A stretch of 38,349 bases of DNA from an uncultured Clostridia bacterium (GCA_947426455.1 CANEEC010000006.1:1-38349), one strand, 5' to 3'; positions 1 to 9,550 are shown, numbered from the stretch's first letter. Numbers and translations are program-made. The notes: a model not told the origin generated them from the sequence alone.

Positions 1-1
1 C

Positions 2-925
2 GGCACACTCCTTGCGCAGCCGAAATCCTATCCGGTGGGCATGGTGAATCTGCTTAACATTTATCCGTTGGTCTTTGATGAATTTCTGGAGGCCATAGAC
101 CCTGCGCTTTATGCCTACTACGATACCATTCAAAAGGAGCAGTCCATCGAAGAGATCTTTCACAATCGCCTGTTGGAAGCGTATAACAACTACCTCATCA
201 TCGGCGGTATGCCCGAATGCGTCGCTTCGTGGATAAAGTACAAAGACCCCGCAAAAATCAACCAAATTCAGCGCGAATTGATTGAAGTCTATGAAAACGA
301 CTTTTCAAAGCATAACGGGAAAGTCAACAGCGGGCGCATTCTCATGGTTTTCCGCAGCATCGTTGCGCAGCTTGCCAAATCCAACGAAAAATTCATGTAC
401 GGCGCCATCCGTGAAGGCAGCAGAGCGCGCGACTTCGAAGAAGCCATCGAATGGCTTGTCTCCGCCGGTATGCTGAATCGCGTCTGCAACGTCTCTAAGA
501 TGGAGCATCCGCTTTCCGCTTTTGACAAGCTGGATCAATTCAAGCTCTTCGTCTTTGACACCGGTCTTCTCAAACAGATGGCCGGTATCGATAACAGCGC
601 CATTCTTCTGAAGTCGGACTTCCAGTTCAAAGGCCCGTTGACCGAGAACTTTGTCCTGCAACAGCTCCGCGGTCAATTTAACGTGGAACCGCGCTATTTC
701 TGCCATAAAAACAGTGAAATCGACTTTGTCATCCAATACGGAACGGAAATTATCCCCGTAGAAGCGAAGGGCGGCGAGGACAAGTCCGCTCCGTCTTTCA
801 AAAAATACATCGCCGATCATCGACCCAAATACGCACTGCGTTTTTCAAAGCGCGGATATCGAAAGGATGGCAACATCACCAACCTGCCCCTCTACCTCGC
901 GCGAAAGACAAAAGAACTGCTATAA
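2..925 (+). CDS. AAA ATPase with DUF4143 domain, C-terminal part (5' end outside window)
   Basis: The reading frame is open to the left edge, so the gene is cut by the window; a GTG at 35 is not a credible start because the coding signal continues upstream (GTLLAQPKSYPVGMVN). The segment around YPLVFDEFLEAI matches the end of the AAA (AAA_14-type) ATPase domain, and the rest is the DUF4143 domain. Near the C-terminus HKNSEIDFVI followed by IPVEAKGG has the D...ExK spacing of a PD-(D/E)xK nuclease-like fold. Proteins of this family are widespread, often mobile and of unclear role; some are suspected of acting in defence or DNA transactions. The Walker motifs would lie outside the window. It ends just before a shared terminator at 944-983. 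Confidence 0.85.
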   Translation, partial: GTLLAQPKSYPVGMVNLLNIYPLVFDEFLEAIDPALYAYYDTIQKEQSIEEIFHNRLLEAYNNYLIIGGMPECVASWIKYKDPAKINQIQRELIEVYENDFSKHNGKVNSGRILMVFRSIVAQLAKSNEKFMYGAIREGSRARDFEEAIEWLVSAGMLNRVCNVSKMEHPLSAFDKLDQFKLFVFDTGLLKQMAGIDNSAILLKSDFQFKGPLTENFVLQQLRGQFNVEPRYFCHKNSEIDFVIQYGTEIIPVEAKGGEDKSAPSFKKYIADHRPKYALRFSKRGYRKDGNITNLPLYLARKTKELL

Positions 926-943
926 TAGAGGCCGCATAAATTG

Positions 944-983
944 AAAAACGCCAGTTCCGATAATGCCGGAGCTGGCGTTTTTT
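944..983. terminator. Bidirectional terminator between the DUF4143 gene and the eno operon
   Basis: AACGCCAGTTCC pairs with GGAGCTGGCGTT (one G-U pair), flanked by A-rich sequence on the left and TTTTTT on the right. It can end both the plus-strand DUF4143 gene and the minus-strand glycolytic operon. Confidence 0.85.
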
Positions 984-1003
984 GGCATATAAAAAGCAAT
1001 CTG

Positions 1004-1180
1004 TTACAACTTCTTTGTGAAATCCTGTCCACCATACAGCCTGCGCATTTCTTCTTCTACTTGATCGGGAGAATAGACTCTGCCGCTTTCGATATCTTCC
1101 ATACCTTTTGCAATTTCTGCGTCAAACTGTTCCTTTGTGAGATTTCCCATGATAAGCGGCTCGTTTGCCGTGCGTTCCAT
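1004..1180 (-). CDS. Small RelB/DinJ-tail-like antitoxin protein, apparently orphan
   Basis: A 58-residue protein read from ATG at 1180; an in-frame TTG at 1189 would add three residues and lies only 4 bases after the eno stop. The motif GNLTKEQFDAEIAKGMEDIE followed by SGRVYSPDQVEEEMRRLYG resembles the C-terminal, toxin-binding half of RelB/DinJ antitoxins. The N-terminal ribbon-helix-helix DNA-binding part of that family is missing. No toxin gene follows: the next element is the terminator at 944-983. It is probably co-transcribed as the last gene of the eno operon. It may be an antitoxin remnant or one of the naturally short antitoxin-like proteins. Family assignment is from motif resemblance only. 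Confidence 0.6.
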   Translation of the reverse strand: MERTANEPLIMGNLTKEQFDAEIAKGMEDIESGRVYSPDQVEEEMRRLYGGQDFTKKL

Positions 1181-1192
1181 AACTTTCAAACC

Positions 1193-2512
<1,320 letters not shown>

Positions 2513-2517
2513 TCAAT

Positions 2518-3264
2518 TTAAAACTCTACGATTTGAATGAAGTCCTCCGGCTTCAGGCTTGCGCCCCCCACCAAAGCTCCATCAATATCTTCCATATTCA
2601 TCAGTTCTGAAGCGTTATTCGGCTTGACGGAACCGCCGTACTGTATGATGACCTCTTCGGAAACCTCGCTTCCGTACAGGGTTTCTATCACCCTTCGGAT
2701 GTGAGCGCACATTTCCTGTGCCTGATCCGGCGTAGCCGTACGGCCGGTGCCGATGGCCCAGACCGGTTCGTAAGCGATGACCAGATGTTTCACCTGATCG
2801 GCGGACAGTCCCGCGACGCCGCCTTCCACCTGTGCCTTTACCACATCAAACGCCTGGCCGGCATCCCTCTGCGCAAGCACCTCGCCCACGCACATGATGG
2901 GCGCGATGTTGTGAGCAAAGGCCTGATGCAGCTTTTTGTTCACGGTCTCGTCGGTTTCACCGAAGTACTGACGGCGCTCCGAATGGCCGATAATCACGTA
3001 ATCCACCCCGATCTCCGTCAGCATATCCGCCGAAATTTCACCGGTAAACGCGCCGCTTTCCTCAAAGTGCATATTCTGCGCTCCCACCTTGACGCCGCTG
3101 CCGGAAAAGGCCTCTGTCAAAGCGGAAAGCTGGGTGAAGGGCGCGCAGATAGCCACAGTCACGTCGGAAGGCCGATAGAGCTTCCGGAAGTCACGGGCAA
3201 ATTCCAACGCCTCTTTCGTGGTCTTAAACATTTTCCAGTTTCCTGCGATAAACGGTTTTCGCAT
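2518..3264 (-). CDS. tpiA: Triosephosphate isomerase
   Basis: 248 residues, full length. It interconverts dihydroxyacetone phosphate and glyceraldehyde 3-phosphate. GNWKMFKT contains the active-site Asn and Lys, IGHSERRQYFGETDE holds the catalytic His, and AYEPVWAIGTG holds the catalytic Glu; the phosphate-gripping loop and YGGSVKPNN are also present. The ribosome binding site (CGGAGG) sits directly beside the pgk stop codon, 13 bases before the start, so translation is likely coupled to pgk. Confidence 0.98.
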   Translation of the reverse strand: MRKPFIAGNWKMFKTTKEALEFARDFRKLYRPSDVTVAICAPFTQLSALTEAFSGSGVKVGAQNMHFEESGAFTGEISADMLTEIGVDYVIIGHSERRQYFGETDETVNKKLHQAFAHNIAPIMCVGEVLAQRDAGQAFDVVKAQVEGGVAGLSADQVKHLVIAYEPVWAIGTGRTATPDQAQEMCAHIRRVIETLYGSEVSEEVIIQYGGSVKPNNASELMNMEDIDGALVGGASLKPEDFIQIVEF

Positions 3265-3277
3265 CCCATTACCTCCG

Positions 3278-4465
3278 TTATTTGTCCTGCAACACAGCGA
3301 CGCCCGGCAGTTCCTTGCCTTCTAAAAATTCCAAAGACGCGCCGCCGCCGGTGGAAATGTGGGTCATCCGATCCCCCAACCCAAACTTCTTGACAGCCGC
3401 CGCGGAATCGCCGCCGCCGATGATGGTCATTCCCTGACAATCGGCCATGGCTTTGGCGATGGCCTCCGTTCCCTTAGCGAAAGTATCCATTTCAAATACG
3501 CCCACCGGCCCGTTCCAGATGACGGTAGCCGCGTCCCTGATCTTCCCGGAGAACAGTTCCATGGACTTTTCGCCGATGTCCATGCCCATGCAGTCCGCAG
3601 GCATGGCCTGACTGTCGCAGGTGAAATGTTCAGCATCGTTTTTAAATTCCTTAGCCACTACAGTATCCACCGGCAGCAGCAGTTCCACGCCCTTTTCTTT
3701 AGCCAGATCCATTAAGTGAGTCGCCAGATCCAGCTTATCCGCCTCCAAAATGGACGTTCCGATTTCATAACCCATGGCCTTGTAAAACGTATAGGACATG
3801 CCGCCGCCGATGATCAGGCAGTCCACCTTGTTCAGCAGATTTTCAATCACCGTGATCTTGTCGCTGACCTTGGCGCCTCCCATGATGGCCACGAACGGCC
3901 GCTTGGGATTTTCTACGGCATTCCCCAGAAATTCCAGTTCCTTTTCAATGAGAAAACCCGATACGCCGGGAATGAAAGACGCAATTCCCGCAGTGGAGGA
4001 ATGGGCGCGATGCGCCGTGCCGAAGGCGTCATTGACAAACAGCTCCGCCAAAGAAGCCAGTTCTTTGGAAAACGCCTCGCCGTTTTTCGTTTCTTCCGCG
4101 CGGAATCTGACGTTTTCCAGGAGCATTACATCGCCGGGTTTCAACTTCTTCGCCGCCTCCCGCACCTGATCGTTGACCACTTCCGGAACGCTGAGAAAAA
4201 TGACCGGCTGTTTCAAAAGCTCCTCCAGGCGTTTTGCCACAGGAGCCAGAGAATACTTCATGTCCGGCTCCCCCTTGGGACGTCCCAGGTGCGACATGAG
4301 AATCACCTTCGCGCCGTTTTCCACCAGATAATTGATGGTAGGCATAGCGCTGGTGATGCGAATGTCGTCGGTGATGTTTCTGTCGTCGTCCAGAGGAACG
4401 TTGAAATCGCATCGAACGATGACGGTCTTTCCTCTGACCTCTGCATCTCTTACCGTTTTCTTCAT
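3278..4465 (-). CDS. pgk: Phosphoglycerate kinase
   Basis: 395 residues, standard length. It transfers phosphate from 1,3-bisphosphoglycerate to ADP. The N-domain shows [12 protein letters not shown] and MSHLGRPKG (substrate-binding Arg and His); the C-domain shows the nucleotide-binding stretch with [13 protein letters not shown] and [14 protein letters not shown]. The start ATG at 4465 has GGAAAGGAT upstream. In related Firmicutes pgk normally follows gap; here it directly follows rpoN, with 52 bases between them that contain a small hairpin (GAGTC-TGC-GACTC, 4483-4495). Confidence 0.98.
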   Translation of the reverse strand: MKKTVRDAEVRGKTVIVRCDFNVPLDDDRNITDDIRITSAMPTINYLVENGAKVILMSHLGRPKGEPDMKYSLAPVAKRLEELLKQPVIFLSVPEVVNDQVREAAKKLKPGDVMLLENVRFRAEETKNGEAFSKELASLAELFVNDAFGTAHRAHSSTAGIASFIPGVSGFLIEKELEFLGNAVENPKRPFVAIMGGAKVSDKITVIENLLNKVDCLIIGGGMSYTFYKAMGYEIGTSILEADKLDLATHLMDLAKEKGVELLLPVDTVVAKEFKNDAEHFTCDSQAMPADCMGMDIGEKSMELFSGKIRDAATVIWNGPVGVFEMDTFAKGTEAIAKAMADCQGMTIIGGGDSAAAVKKFGLGDRMTHISTGGGASLEFLEGKELPGVAVLQDK

Positions 4466-4517
4466 ACTGATAAATCCTTTCCGAGTCTGCGACTCTGTTT
4501 CGGTGATGGATCAAGGT

Positions 4518-5945
4518 TTAATAGCGCTTTCTCTTGGAAGAGGCGGCCACGTGCATTTCATCCCGATATTTGGCTACGGTGCGCCGGGAAATGCGGATTC
4601 CCTTCTGCTGCAAAATCTCCACCATGGCCTGATCGCTTTTGGGCGCTTTGGGATCTTCACTGTCCACGATTTCGCGGATCAGAGTTTTAATGCTTTCCGA
4701 GGCAATCCCTTCGCCGAAGCCGCCTGAAACGCCGCTGGTGAAGAAGTATTTCAGTTCGAATACCCCTCTTGGACTCTGCATGTATTTTCCGTTGATAGAG
4801 CGGCTGACGGTGGATTCGTGAATGCCCACCTCGTCGGCAATCTGTTTCAGCGTCAGGGTTTTCAAATGCTTGGCACCGTACTCAAAGAAGTCCTGCTGGT
4901 ATTTCACCACGGCGCTGACTACATTATATATGGTCTGTTTCCGCTGTTCGATGCTCTTGATTAACCACATGGCCGAATTCAGCCGTCCCGTTAAAAACTG
5001 ATTGATATTGGAATCCTTCTCCGACTCTGCCAGCATCTTCTGGTAATAGGGGGAAAGGGTCAGGTGGGGCGTGCTGCTTTCATTGACCAGCACCACATAC
5101 TCCCCGTCGATCTTTTCCACGGTCACGTCGGGCACGATGTATCGAGTGGCGTCGGAACCCTCAAACTGGCGCCCCGGCTTCGGCTCTAAGCTGCGGATGA
5201 CGTCGCTGATCTCCTGCACTTCTTTCACCGTGATGGACAGGGCGCGGGCGATGTTGCTCAGGCGACGGTTGGCCACATCCTCTAAATATTCGTCCACCAC
5301 CCGAAGGATCAGCGGCTGGTCGTATCCTCTGTGGCGCAGCTGAATCTTTAAACACTCTTTCAGATCTCTGGCGCCCACCCCCACCGGGTCGAAACCCTGA
5401 ATGATCCGGAGGATTTCCTCTGTCTCTGAAAGGGTCAGATGAAACTGGCCGGCCAGTTCCTCCACCGATTGGGTGAGATAACCGTTTTCGTCCAGCGATT
5501 CGATCATGTATTTGGCCACCAGCCTGCGGCTTTTTTTCATGGGTACGAACTGCAGCTGAAACATGAGGTTTTCCGTCAGCGATACGTGATTGCCGACAAA
5601 CTGTTCGAAGGTATATTCGCTGCCCTCGCTGCGGCTTTGATACTGCCACTGCTTGTAGCTGATATCGTCGTATTCCCGTTCTTTTAATTGTTCTATCCAG
5701 TCCGGATCGCTATCCGCGGCCGACCGCAAAGAAGTCTCGTCCTTTTCTTCGGCCTGCTCCCGGTCGCTTTGTCCTTCCCCATCCTGGGGATCGATTTCCA
5801 AAATGGGATTGGCCAGAACCTGCTCGTCTACATAAGCCTCCAGTTCCTGAGTGTTGAATTGCAGAATCTGAATCGCCTGGATCAGTTCCGGAGTCATGAC
5901 TAATTTTTGGGCTTGTTCTATGGTCAGGTCGTATCCTAATCTCAT
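4518..5945 (-). CDS. rpoN: RNA polymerase sigma-54 factor
   Basis: 475 residues. The N-terminal glutamine-rich region I (LTIEQAQKLVMTPELIQAIQ) contacts activators, an acidic region II follows (residues about 60-85), then the core-binding domain and the helix-turn-helix (VGIHESTVSRSINGKYMQ). The RpoN box is present near the C-terminus as SRRTVAKYRDEM, next to consensus ARRTVAKYR. It directs transcription from -24/-12 promoters and needs an AAA activator protein; none is encoded in this window. The start has GAGGAGAC upstream. A possible -10 element (TAAAAT, 5973-5978, minus strand) lies between trmL and rpoN, but no matching -35 at good spacing was found. Confidence 0.97.
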   Translation of the reverse strand: MRLGYDLTIEQAQKLVMTPELIQAIQILQFNTQELEAYVDEQVLANPILEIDPQDGEGQSDREQAEEKDETSLRSAADSDPDWIEQLKEREYDDISYKQWQYQSRSEGSEYTFEQFVGNHVSLTENLMFQLQFVPMKKSRRLVAKYMIESLDENGYLTQSVEELAGQFHLTLSETEEILRIIQGFDPVGVGARDLKECLKIQLRHRGYDQPLILRVVDEYLEDVANRRLSNIARALSITVKEVQEISDVIRSLEPKPGRQFEGSDATRYIVPDVTVEKIDGEYVVLVNESSTPHLTLSPYYQKMLAESEKDSNINQFLTGRLNSAMWLIKSIEQRKQTIYNVVSAVVKYQQDFFEYGAKHLKTLTLKQIADEVGIHESTVSRSINGKYMQSPRGVFELKYFFTSGVSGGFGEGIASESIKTLIREIVDSEDPKAPKSDQAMVEILQQKGIRISRRTVAKYRDEMHVAASSKRKRY

Positions 5946-6026
5946 GGCGTTGTCTCCTCTTTCGTCAGCTACATTTTACCACAAAATCGAAGCAGGCAAC
6001 AGCCCCGGGACGGAAAAAGGGTTGAT

Positions 6027-6497
6027 TTATTCCAATCCCGGAAAATCCAACTGACGCAGGGCCTCAAATAAAATGATGTTGGCGGAATTGGCCAGATTCA
6101 GCGACCGCAGCCGCGTATCGGCGCTCATGGGAATCCGGATCGCCCAGTCCTGATGCGCCGCAATGAAGTCCCGTGGCAACCCTGCGGTTTCTCTGCCGAA
6201 GAGAATCATATCACCGTCGCGATAGGCCACATCGGTGTGGCGTTTTCCGCCTTTGGTGGTTGCCAGATACATAGTAGCGCCCTGATATTCTCTCATGAAA
6301 TCCTCCAGGCTTTCATGGATGCTCAGGGTGACAAACGGCCAATAATCCAGTCCCGCCCGCTTCAAATGTTTGTCGTCAATGGAAAAGCCCAGAGGCTTCA
6401 CCAAATGGAGATGCGCTCCCGTTGCGGCGCAGGTTCTGGCGATGTTTCCCGTGTTTGGCGGAATTTCAGGCTCCACTAAAACGATGTGCAGTGCCAT
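6027..6497 (-). CDS. trmL: tRNA (cytidine(34)-2'-O)-methyltransferase, SPOUT family
   Basis: 156 residues when started at the ATG at 6497, which has GAGGAAC about 8 bases upstream and gives the typical N-terminus MALHIVLVEPEIPPNTGNIA. The longer open frame to 6581 adds 28 residues unlike the family. The enzyme 2'-O-methylates the wobble base of leucine tRNAs. The SPOUT knot motifs are visible: ILFGRETAGLP, then IPMS and RSLNLANSANIILFEALRQ, which form the AdoMet site. It is the first gene of the minus-strand run and lies 81 bases before rpoN. Confidence 0.93.
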   Translation of the reverse strand: MALHIVLVEPEIPPNTGNIARTCAATGAHLHLVKPLGFSIDDKHLKRAGLDYWPFVTLSIHESLEDFMREYQGATMYLATTKGGKRHTDVAYRDGDMILFGRETAGLPRDFIAAHQDWAIRIPMSADTRLRSLNLANSANIILFEALRQLDFPGLE

Positions 6498-6654
6498 GGA
6501 TGTGTTCCTCGCTTCCTTTTTCTTTGGAGGACGGCAAACCGCCCCTTCTTTTAGTGTGGCATAAGCCGCGGGAAAAAGCAATTCCTATCGGCAGTTTTCC
6601 GACTTTTTTATAAACCCGCGGCGACGGGTTGAGCGCGTTTTCCGGAGTAAACCA

Positions 6655-6683
6655 TTTACTTTCCTTTCAAACTGCTATATAAT
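6655..6683 (+). promoter_or_regulatory. Promoter of hom
   Basis: TTTACT (6655-6660), exactly 17 bases, then TATAAT (6678-6683), about 35 bases before the hom start. A small hairpin (AACCCG/CGGGTT, 6613-6630) lies upstream of the -35 and could be an operator. No T-box or riboswitch structure was recognised. Confidence 0.75.
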
Positions 6684-6717
6684 GTAATTACTTATGACGT
6701 TTTGAGGGAGGTATACC

Positions 6718-8025
6718 ATGAAGAAAAAGACCATTAACGTGGGTTTGTTAGGGTTTGGCACTGTCGGCAGCGGCACCTATCGCATGCTGACCACCAATGA
6801 ACATACGATTTCCTATACCACCGGCGTTTCCATCAAAGTATCGAAGATTCTGGTGAGAGATCTTTCCAAGAAGAGAGATTCCTCCGCACCGGAACATCTG
6901 TTTACAGATCATCCCGACGATATTTTGAAGAATCCGGACATCGACGTGGTGGTGGAAGTCCTGGGCGGCATTCACCCGGCTTTCGATTATATGGAAGAAG
7001 CCATCAAGGCAGGAAAACACGTCGTCACCGCAAATAAAGCCGTCATCGCCAAGGACGGCCCCTACCTGACCCAGCTGGCCATCGACAACAAAGTCATTTT
7101 GCGCTATGAAGCCAGCGTGGGCGGCGGGATTCCCATTCTCAACGCTCTGTCCACCTCCCTGCAGGCCAATGAGTTCACCGAGGTTTTGGGTATTGTCAAC
7201 GGTACCACCAACTACATCCTCACCCAGATGGCCGAAAATGACATGGAATATGAAGACGCTCTGAAACAGGCGCAGGCCATGGGCTTTGCCGAGGCGGATC
7301 CCACCGGCGATGTGGAGGGTTACGACGCGGCCAACAAGCTGAGCATTTTGATCTCCACCGCCTTCGGCGTGAGAGTTGCTCCGGAAAACATTCCCCGAGA
7401 GGGAATTTCCAACATCACAAAAGAGGACATGGCGTATGCCAAGCAGTTCGGCTATACCATCAAGCTGCTGGCACAGGCCAAGCGGTACCGCAGCACCCTG
7501 GAATGTTCCGTGCAGCCGGCCATGATTCCCCTGAGCCATCCTCTGGCTACGGTGAAGAACGAGTTCAACGCCATCTTCGCCAAGGGCAACGCCGTGGATG
7601 ACGTGATGCTCTACGGCAAGGGCGCCGGCGCTATGCCCACGGGCAGCGCCGTGGTGGGCGACCTTTTGGAAATCGCCAGAGCCTACGCCTTTGGCACCAC
7701 CGACAGAACCATCCCCACCGCCCTCAACGACAATCCGAACCTGCAGTTTGACGGCGAGGGGCAGAACATGTACTGCGTGGTTTTGATGGCCGAGGACATG
7801 ACGGGAATCCTGGGCAAGATCGCTACCAAGTTCGGAGATGCGGGAATTGCCATCCGAACCTTCGTTCAGCATCCCAGTTCCAAACAGACGGGCCGCTATG
7901 TTCCGCTGATTTACATTTTGGGCGAAACCGCCAGAGACCGTCTGAACGAAGCGCTGGAGGAAATCAGCGCCTTCACTTTCGTAAAGGAAATCAAGAGCGT
8001 CATCTGCGTTGCCGATTTCAGATAA
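6718..8025 (+). CDS. hom: Homoserine dehydrogenase with C-terminal ACT domain
   Basis: 435 residues. It reduces aspartate semialdehyde to homoserine with NAD(P)H, feeding threonine and methionine synthesis. The Rossmann motif GLLGFGTVGSGTY opens the protein; ANKAVIAKDG, the active-site stretch ASVGGGIPILNAL and the family signature FAEADPTGDVEGYDAANKL follow. Residues from about 350 form an ACT domain (VVLMAEDMTGILGKIATKFG), which in this family gives feedback control by threonine. GAGGGAGG lies 7-8 bases before the ATG. The SEC-C gene follows 18 bases later and is probably co-transcribed. Confidence 0.96.
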   Translation: MKKKTINVGLLGFGTVGSGTYRMLTTNEHTISYTTGVSIKVSKILVRDLSKKRDSSAPEHLFTDHPDDILKNPDIDVVVEVLGGIHPAFDYMEEAIKAGKHVVTANKAVIAKDGPYLTQLAIDNKVILRYEASVGGGIPILNALSTSLQANEFTEVLGIVNGTTNYILTQMAENDMEYEDALKQAQAMGFAEADPTGDVEGYDAANKLSILISTAFGVRVAPENIPREGISNITKEDMAYAKQFGYTIKLLAQAKRYRSTLECSVQPAMIPLSHPLATVKNEFNAIFAKGNAVDDVMLYGKGAGAMPTGSAVVGDLLEIARAYAFGTTDRTIPTALNDNPNLQFDGEGQNMYCVVLMAEDMTGILGKIATKFGDAGIAIRTFVQHPSSKQTGRYVPLIYILGETARDRLNEALEEISAFTFVKEIKSVICVADFR

Positions 8026-8043
8026 GAAAAGGAGAAGCCGGAT

Positions 8044-8544
8044 ATGAGTTTATTTCAGGAATGGGAGGATTTAATCTCCAATCAGACCGATGAAACCTTT
8101 CCCGATTTTTGGGAGAAATACAGTTCTACGGAAAAGAAAATCTACAGCAGCATTTTGGACACGCCTTCGGAAAAGGTGACCGGTACGTTCCAGGAGCTGG
8201 TGGAAAAGTACGACGCCGACCCGGTGATCTTCATGGGTTTTCTGGACGGCATCAACACCAGCCTTCGTCAGGAACAGAATTTGGACGAGTTCGACGAAAC
8301 GTCGCAGATCTGCCTGGATATCGATTTAGAAAAGCTGTATTACAACATGCTGGCGGCCAACGCCGATTACCTGTTCACCCTGCCCCAGTGGGATGACATT
8401 CTCACCGCGGAAAAGCGGCAGGAAATTCTCAAGACCTATCGCCGCTCCAAGACCGTGGTCAAAGAAAAAGAGCCTGGCAGAAACGATCCCTGCCCCTGTG
8501 GCTCCGGCAAAAAATATAAAAAGTGCTGCGGCAAAAACGCATAG
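8044..8544 (+). CDS. SEC-C motif protein of unknown function
   Basis: 166 residues. The only recognisable part is the C-terminal SEC-C zinc-binding motif, [18 protein letters not shown] (about residues 143-164), with the CxC...CC ligands intact. That motif occurs at the SecA C-terminus and as a tail on many small proteins, where it is thought to mediate protein or ribosome contacts. The first 130 residues are acidic and mostly helical and I do not recognise them. The start follows AAAGGAGAAG and lies 18 bases after hom, so the two probably share a transcript ending at the hairpin at 8586-8619. Confidence 0.85.
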   Translation: MSLFQEWEDLISNQTDETFPDFWEKYSSTEKKIYSSILDTPSEKVTGTFQELVEKYDADPVIFMGFLDGINTSLRQEQNLDEFDETSQICLDIDLEKLYYNMLAANADYLFTLPQWDDILTAEKRQEILKTYRRSKTVVKEKEPGRNDPCPCGSGKKYKKCCGKNA

Positions 8545-8585
8545 CCTATTGGCTATGCGCTATGACCGGCGCTGCTATATGAATC

Positions 8586-8619
8586 AAAAGCTGCATTTTC
8601 AATGGAAATGCAGCTTTTT
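8586..8619 (+). terminator. Terminator of the hom/SEC-C transcript
   Basis: AAAAGCTGCATTT pairs with GAAATGCAGCTTTTT around a short loop, ending in a T run. A second hairpin without a T run (GCATAGCC-TATT-GGCTATGC) overlaps the stop codon of the SEC-C gene just upstream. Confidence 0.85.
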
Positions 8620-8717
8620 CTGTGAGGGCAAAAAAGCGGCGCCAGATTACCGGATGCTGCGGCCAACGCTGTGCCAAACGCTGCAGGCGACGTCCCAACG
8701 CCGGATTTTTGCCACAG
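8620..8717. repeat. Long imperfect inverted repeat, about 98 bases
   Basis: CTGTG-AG-GGCAAAAAAGCGGCG on the left pairs with CGCCGGATTTTTGC-CACAG on the right with few mismatches, around a GC-rich centre holding a near-duplicate (CCAACGCTG and CCAAACGCTG). It could form a long stem and be a structured RNA, a small non-coding mobile repeat or part of a transcription stop. No open reading frame is credible here. Confidence 0.5.
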
Positions 8718-8770
8718 TTGTCCCTCTCTTTTTTATTAGAAAATCTTATTAAATTATAATTTTTATTCGT

Positions 8771-8799
8771 TTTACTTATTTTCTTTTCTGTTGTATGAT
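8771..8799 (+). promoter_or_regulatory. Promoter of the four-peptide cluster
   Basis: TTTACT (8771-8776), 17 bases, TATGAT (8794-8799). The predicted leader is about 105 bases and carries a small hairpin (GTGCC-AAA-GGCAC, 8883-8895) immediately before the first ribosome binding site, where it could affect translation. Confidence 0.65.
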
Positions 8800-8910
8800 T
8801 AAGACAACAAAAGGATAGAACATCAGCTGATTCAAAATCCAAACACCATTTACCGTCGGAAGGCGGCCATCAAAAAAGGTTCGTGCCAAAGGCACAGAAA
8901 GGACACTACC

Positions 8911-8982
8911 ATGAATAAGCAGCTTTTAGCAATCCTGGCCGGTATCGTAGGTATGATCGTTTTAAGTATCGCTCTGATGTAG
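8911..8982 (+). CDS. Small hydrophobic peptide 1 of 4 (23 residues)
   Basis: ATG at 8911 preceded by AGAAAGGA with a 7-base spacer. It begins MNKQLL and then runs as one hydrophobic stretch (AILAGIVGMIVLSIALM) directly to the stop. It has one basic residue near the N-terminus and no charged tail, so it is predicted to sit as a single membrane helix with the N-terminus inside. It shares the codons ATGAATAAGCAG with peptide 2. I do not recognise the family. Confidence 0.7.
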   Translation: MNKQLLAILAGIVGMIVLSIALM

Positions 8983-9039
8983 TCAAACATACGCACCTGT
9001 TATTAAAACCGGAGCATCGCAGTAGAAAGGAGATTGGTC

Positions 9040-9126
9040 ATGAATAAGCAGTTTTCAAGCAAGCAGTTTTTCGAAATCATCGTTAGCGTAATGGCTATGA
9101 TCGCCGCAAGCATCTCGTTGATGTAA
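9040..9126 (+). CDS. Small hydrophobic peptide 2 of 4 (28 residues)
   Basis: ATG at 9040 with AGAAAGGAG and a 7-base spacer. The N-terminus MNKQFSSKQFFE is followed by the hydrophobic segment IIVSVMAMIAASISLM ending at the stop. The start duplicates peptide 1 (MNKQ) and both end in LM, suggesting an old tandem duplication followed by divergence. It lies 57 bases after peptide 1. Predicted single membrane helix; function unknown. Confidence 0.7.
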   Translation: MNKQFSSKQFFEIIVSVMAMIAASISLM

Positions 9127-9209
9127 TCTGCTATCCAGGGCCATCAACACAATATCGTTTACTTGAGTGTATCTAATTCAGCATATATACAATAGAAAGG
9201 AGATCTATT

Positions 9210-9284
9210 ATGAATAATAAGAAATTTTTCGGGATTATCGCCGTTGTCCTGGTAGCTATCATCGCTGGCGTGGTTCTGCTGTAG
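9210..9284 (+). CDS. Small hydrophobic peptide 3 of 4 (24 residues)
   Basis: ATG at 9210 after AGAAAGGAG. It begins MNNKKFFG and continues with the hydrophobic run IIAVVLVAIIAGVVLL to the stop. The architecture matches its neighbours: polar N-terminus with lysines, one membrane helix, no polar tail. It lies 83 bases after peptide 2. Function unknown. Confidence 0.7.
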   Translation: MNNKKFFGIIAVVLVAIIAGVVLL

Positions 9285-9374
9285 TCAGAACCACTTCCAG
9301 CCACAGAACGTGAAACGAAGCTCAGCAGTTCCTTTGACAAAGTTTCAATGGATGTAAAAGAAAGGAGTCCAATT

Positions 9375-9449
9375 ATGACTAACAAGAAATTATCCGACAT
9401 GGTTCTTCATATTCTGGCTGCCTTGCTTACAGGCTTCGCCGTTCTCTAA
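9375..9449 (+). CDS. Small hydrophobic peptide 4 of 4 (24 residues)
   Basis: ATG at 9375 after AAAGGAG (9361-9367) with a 7-base spacer. It begins MTNKKLSD and continues MVLHILAALLTGFAVL to the stop. It is the most amphipathic of the four, with Asp and His inside or beside the helix. It lies 90 bases after peptide 3 and is followed by two hairpins that close the transcript. Confidence 0.7.
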   Translation: MTNKKLSDMVLHILAALLTGFAVL

Positions 9450-9468
9450 ATCATTCGCACTTATAGAA

Positions 9469-9495
9469 CAGGCCGATGCTCTCTGCATCGGCCTG
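9469..9495 (+). other. Perfect 11-bp hairpin after the four-peptide cluster
   Basis: CAGGCCGATGC and GCATCGGCCTG pair perfectly around a 5-base loop. There is no T run after it, so it is more likely a 3' stabiliser or processing site ahead of the true terminator at 9515-9550. Confidence 0.6.
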
Positions 9496-9514
9496 CCCCA
9501 TAATAACATCCTTT

Positions 9515-9550
9515 AAAAATCGCTGAAATATTGAAATTTCAGCGATTTTT
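9515..9550. terminator. Bidirectional terminator between the peptide cluster and the amidohydrolase
   Basis: AAAAATCGCTGAAAT pairs perfectly with ATTTCAGCGATTTTT (15 bp) around a short loop, with T runs on both strands. Confidence 0.88.

Noticed and set aside
6582..6717. T-box or amino-acid riboswitch before hom
   Set aside because: The leader after the promoter is too short (about 30 bases) and no T-box sequence is present.
6748..7872. Long minus-strand open frame (374 codons) opposite hom
   Set aside because: Gly/His/Val-rich antisense shadow of the hom codon pattern, with no family motifs.
9163..9191. TTGAGT-N17-TATACA as an internal promoter for peptide 3
   Set aside because: The transcription start would fall inside the ribosome binding site, leaving no usable leader.
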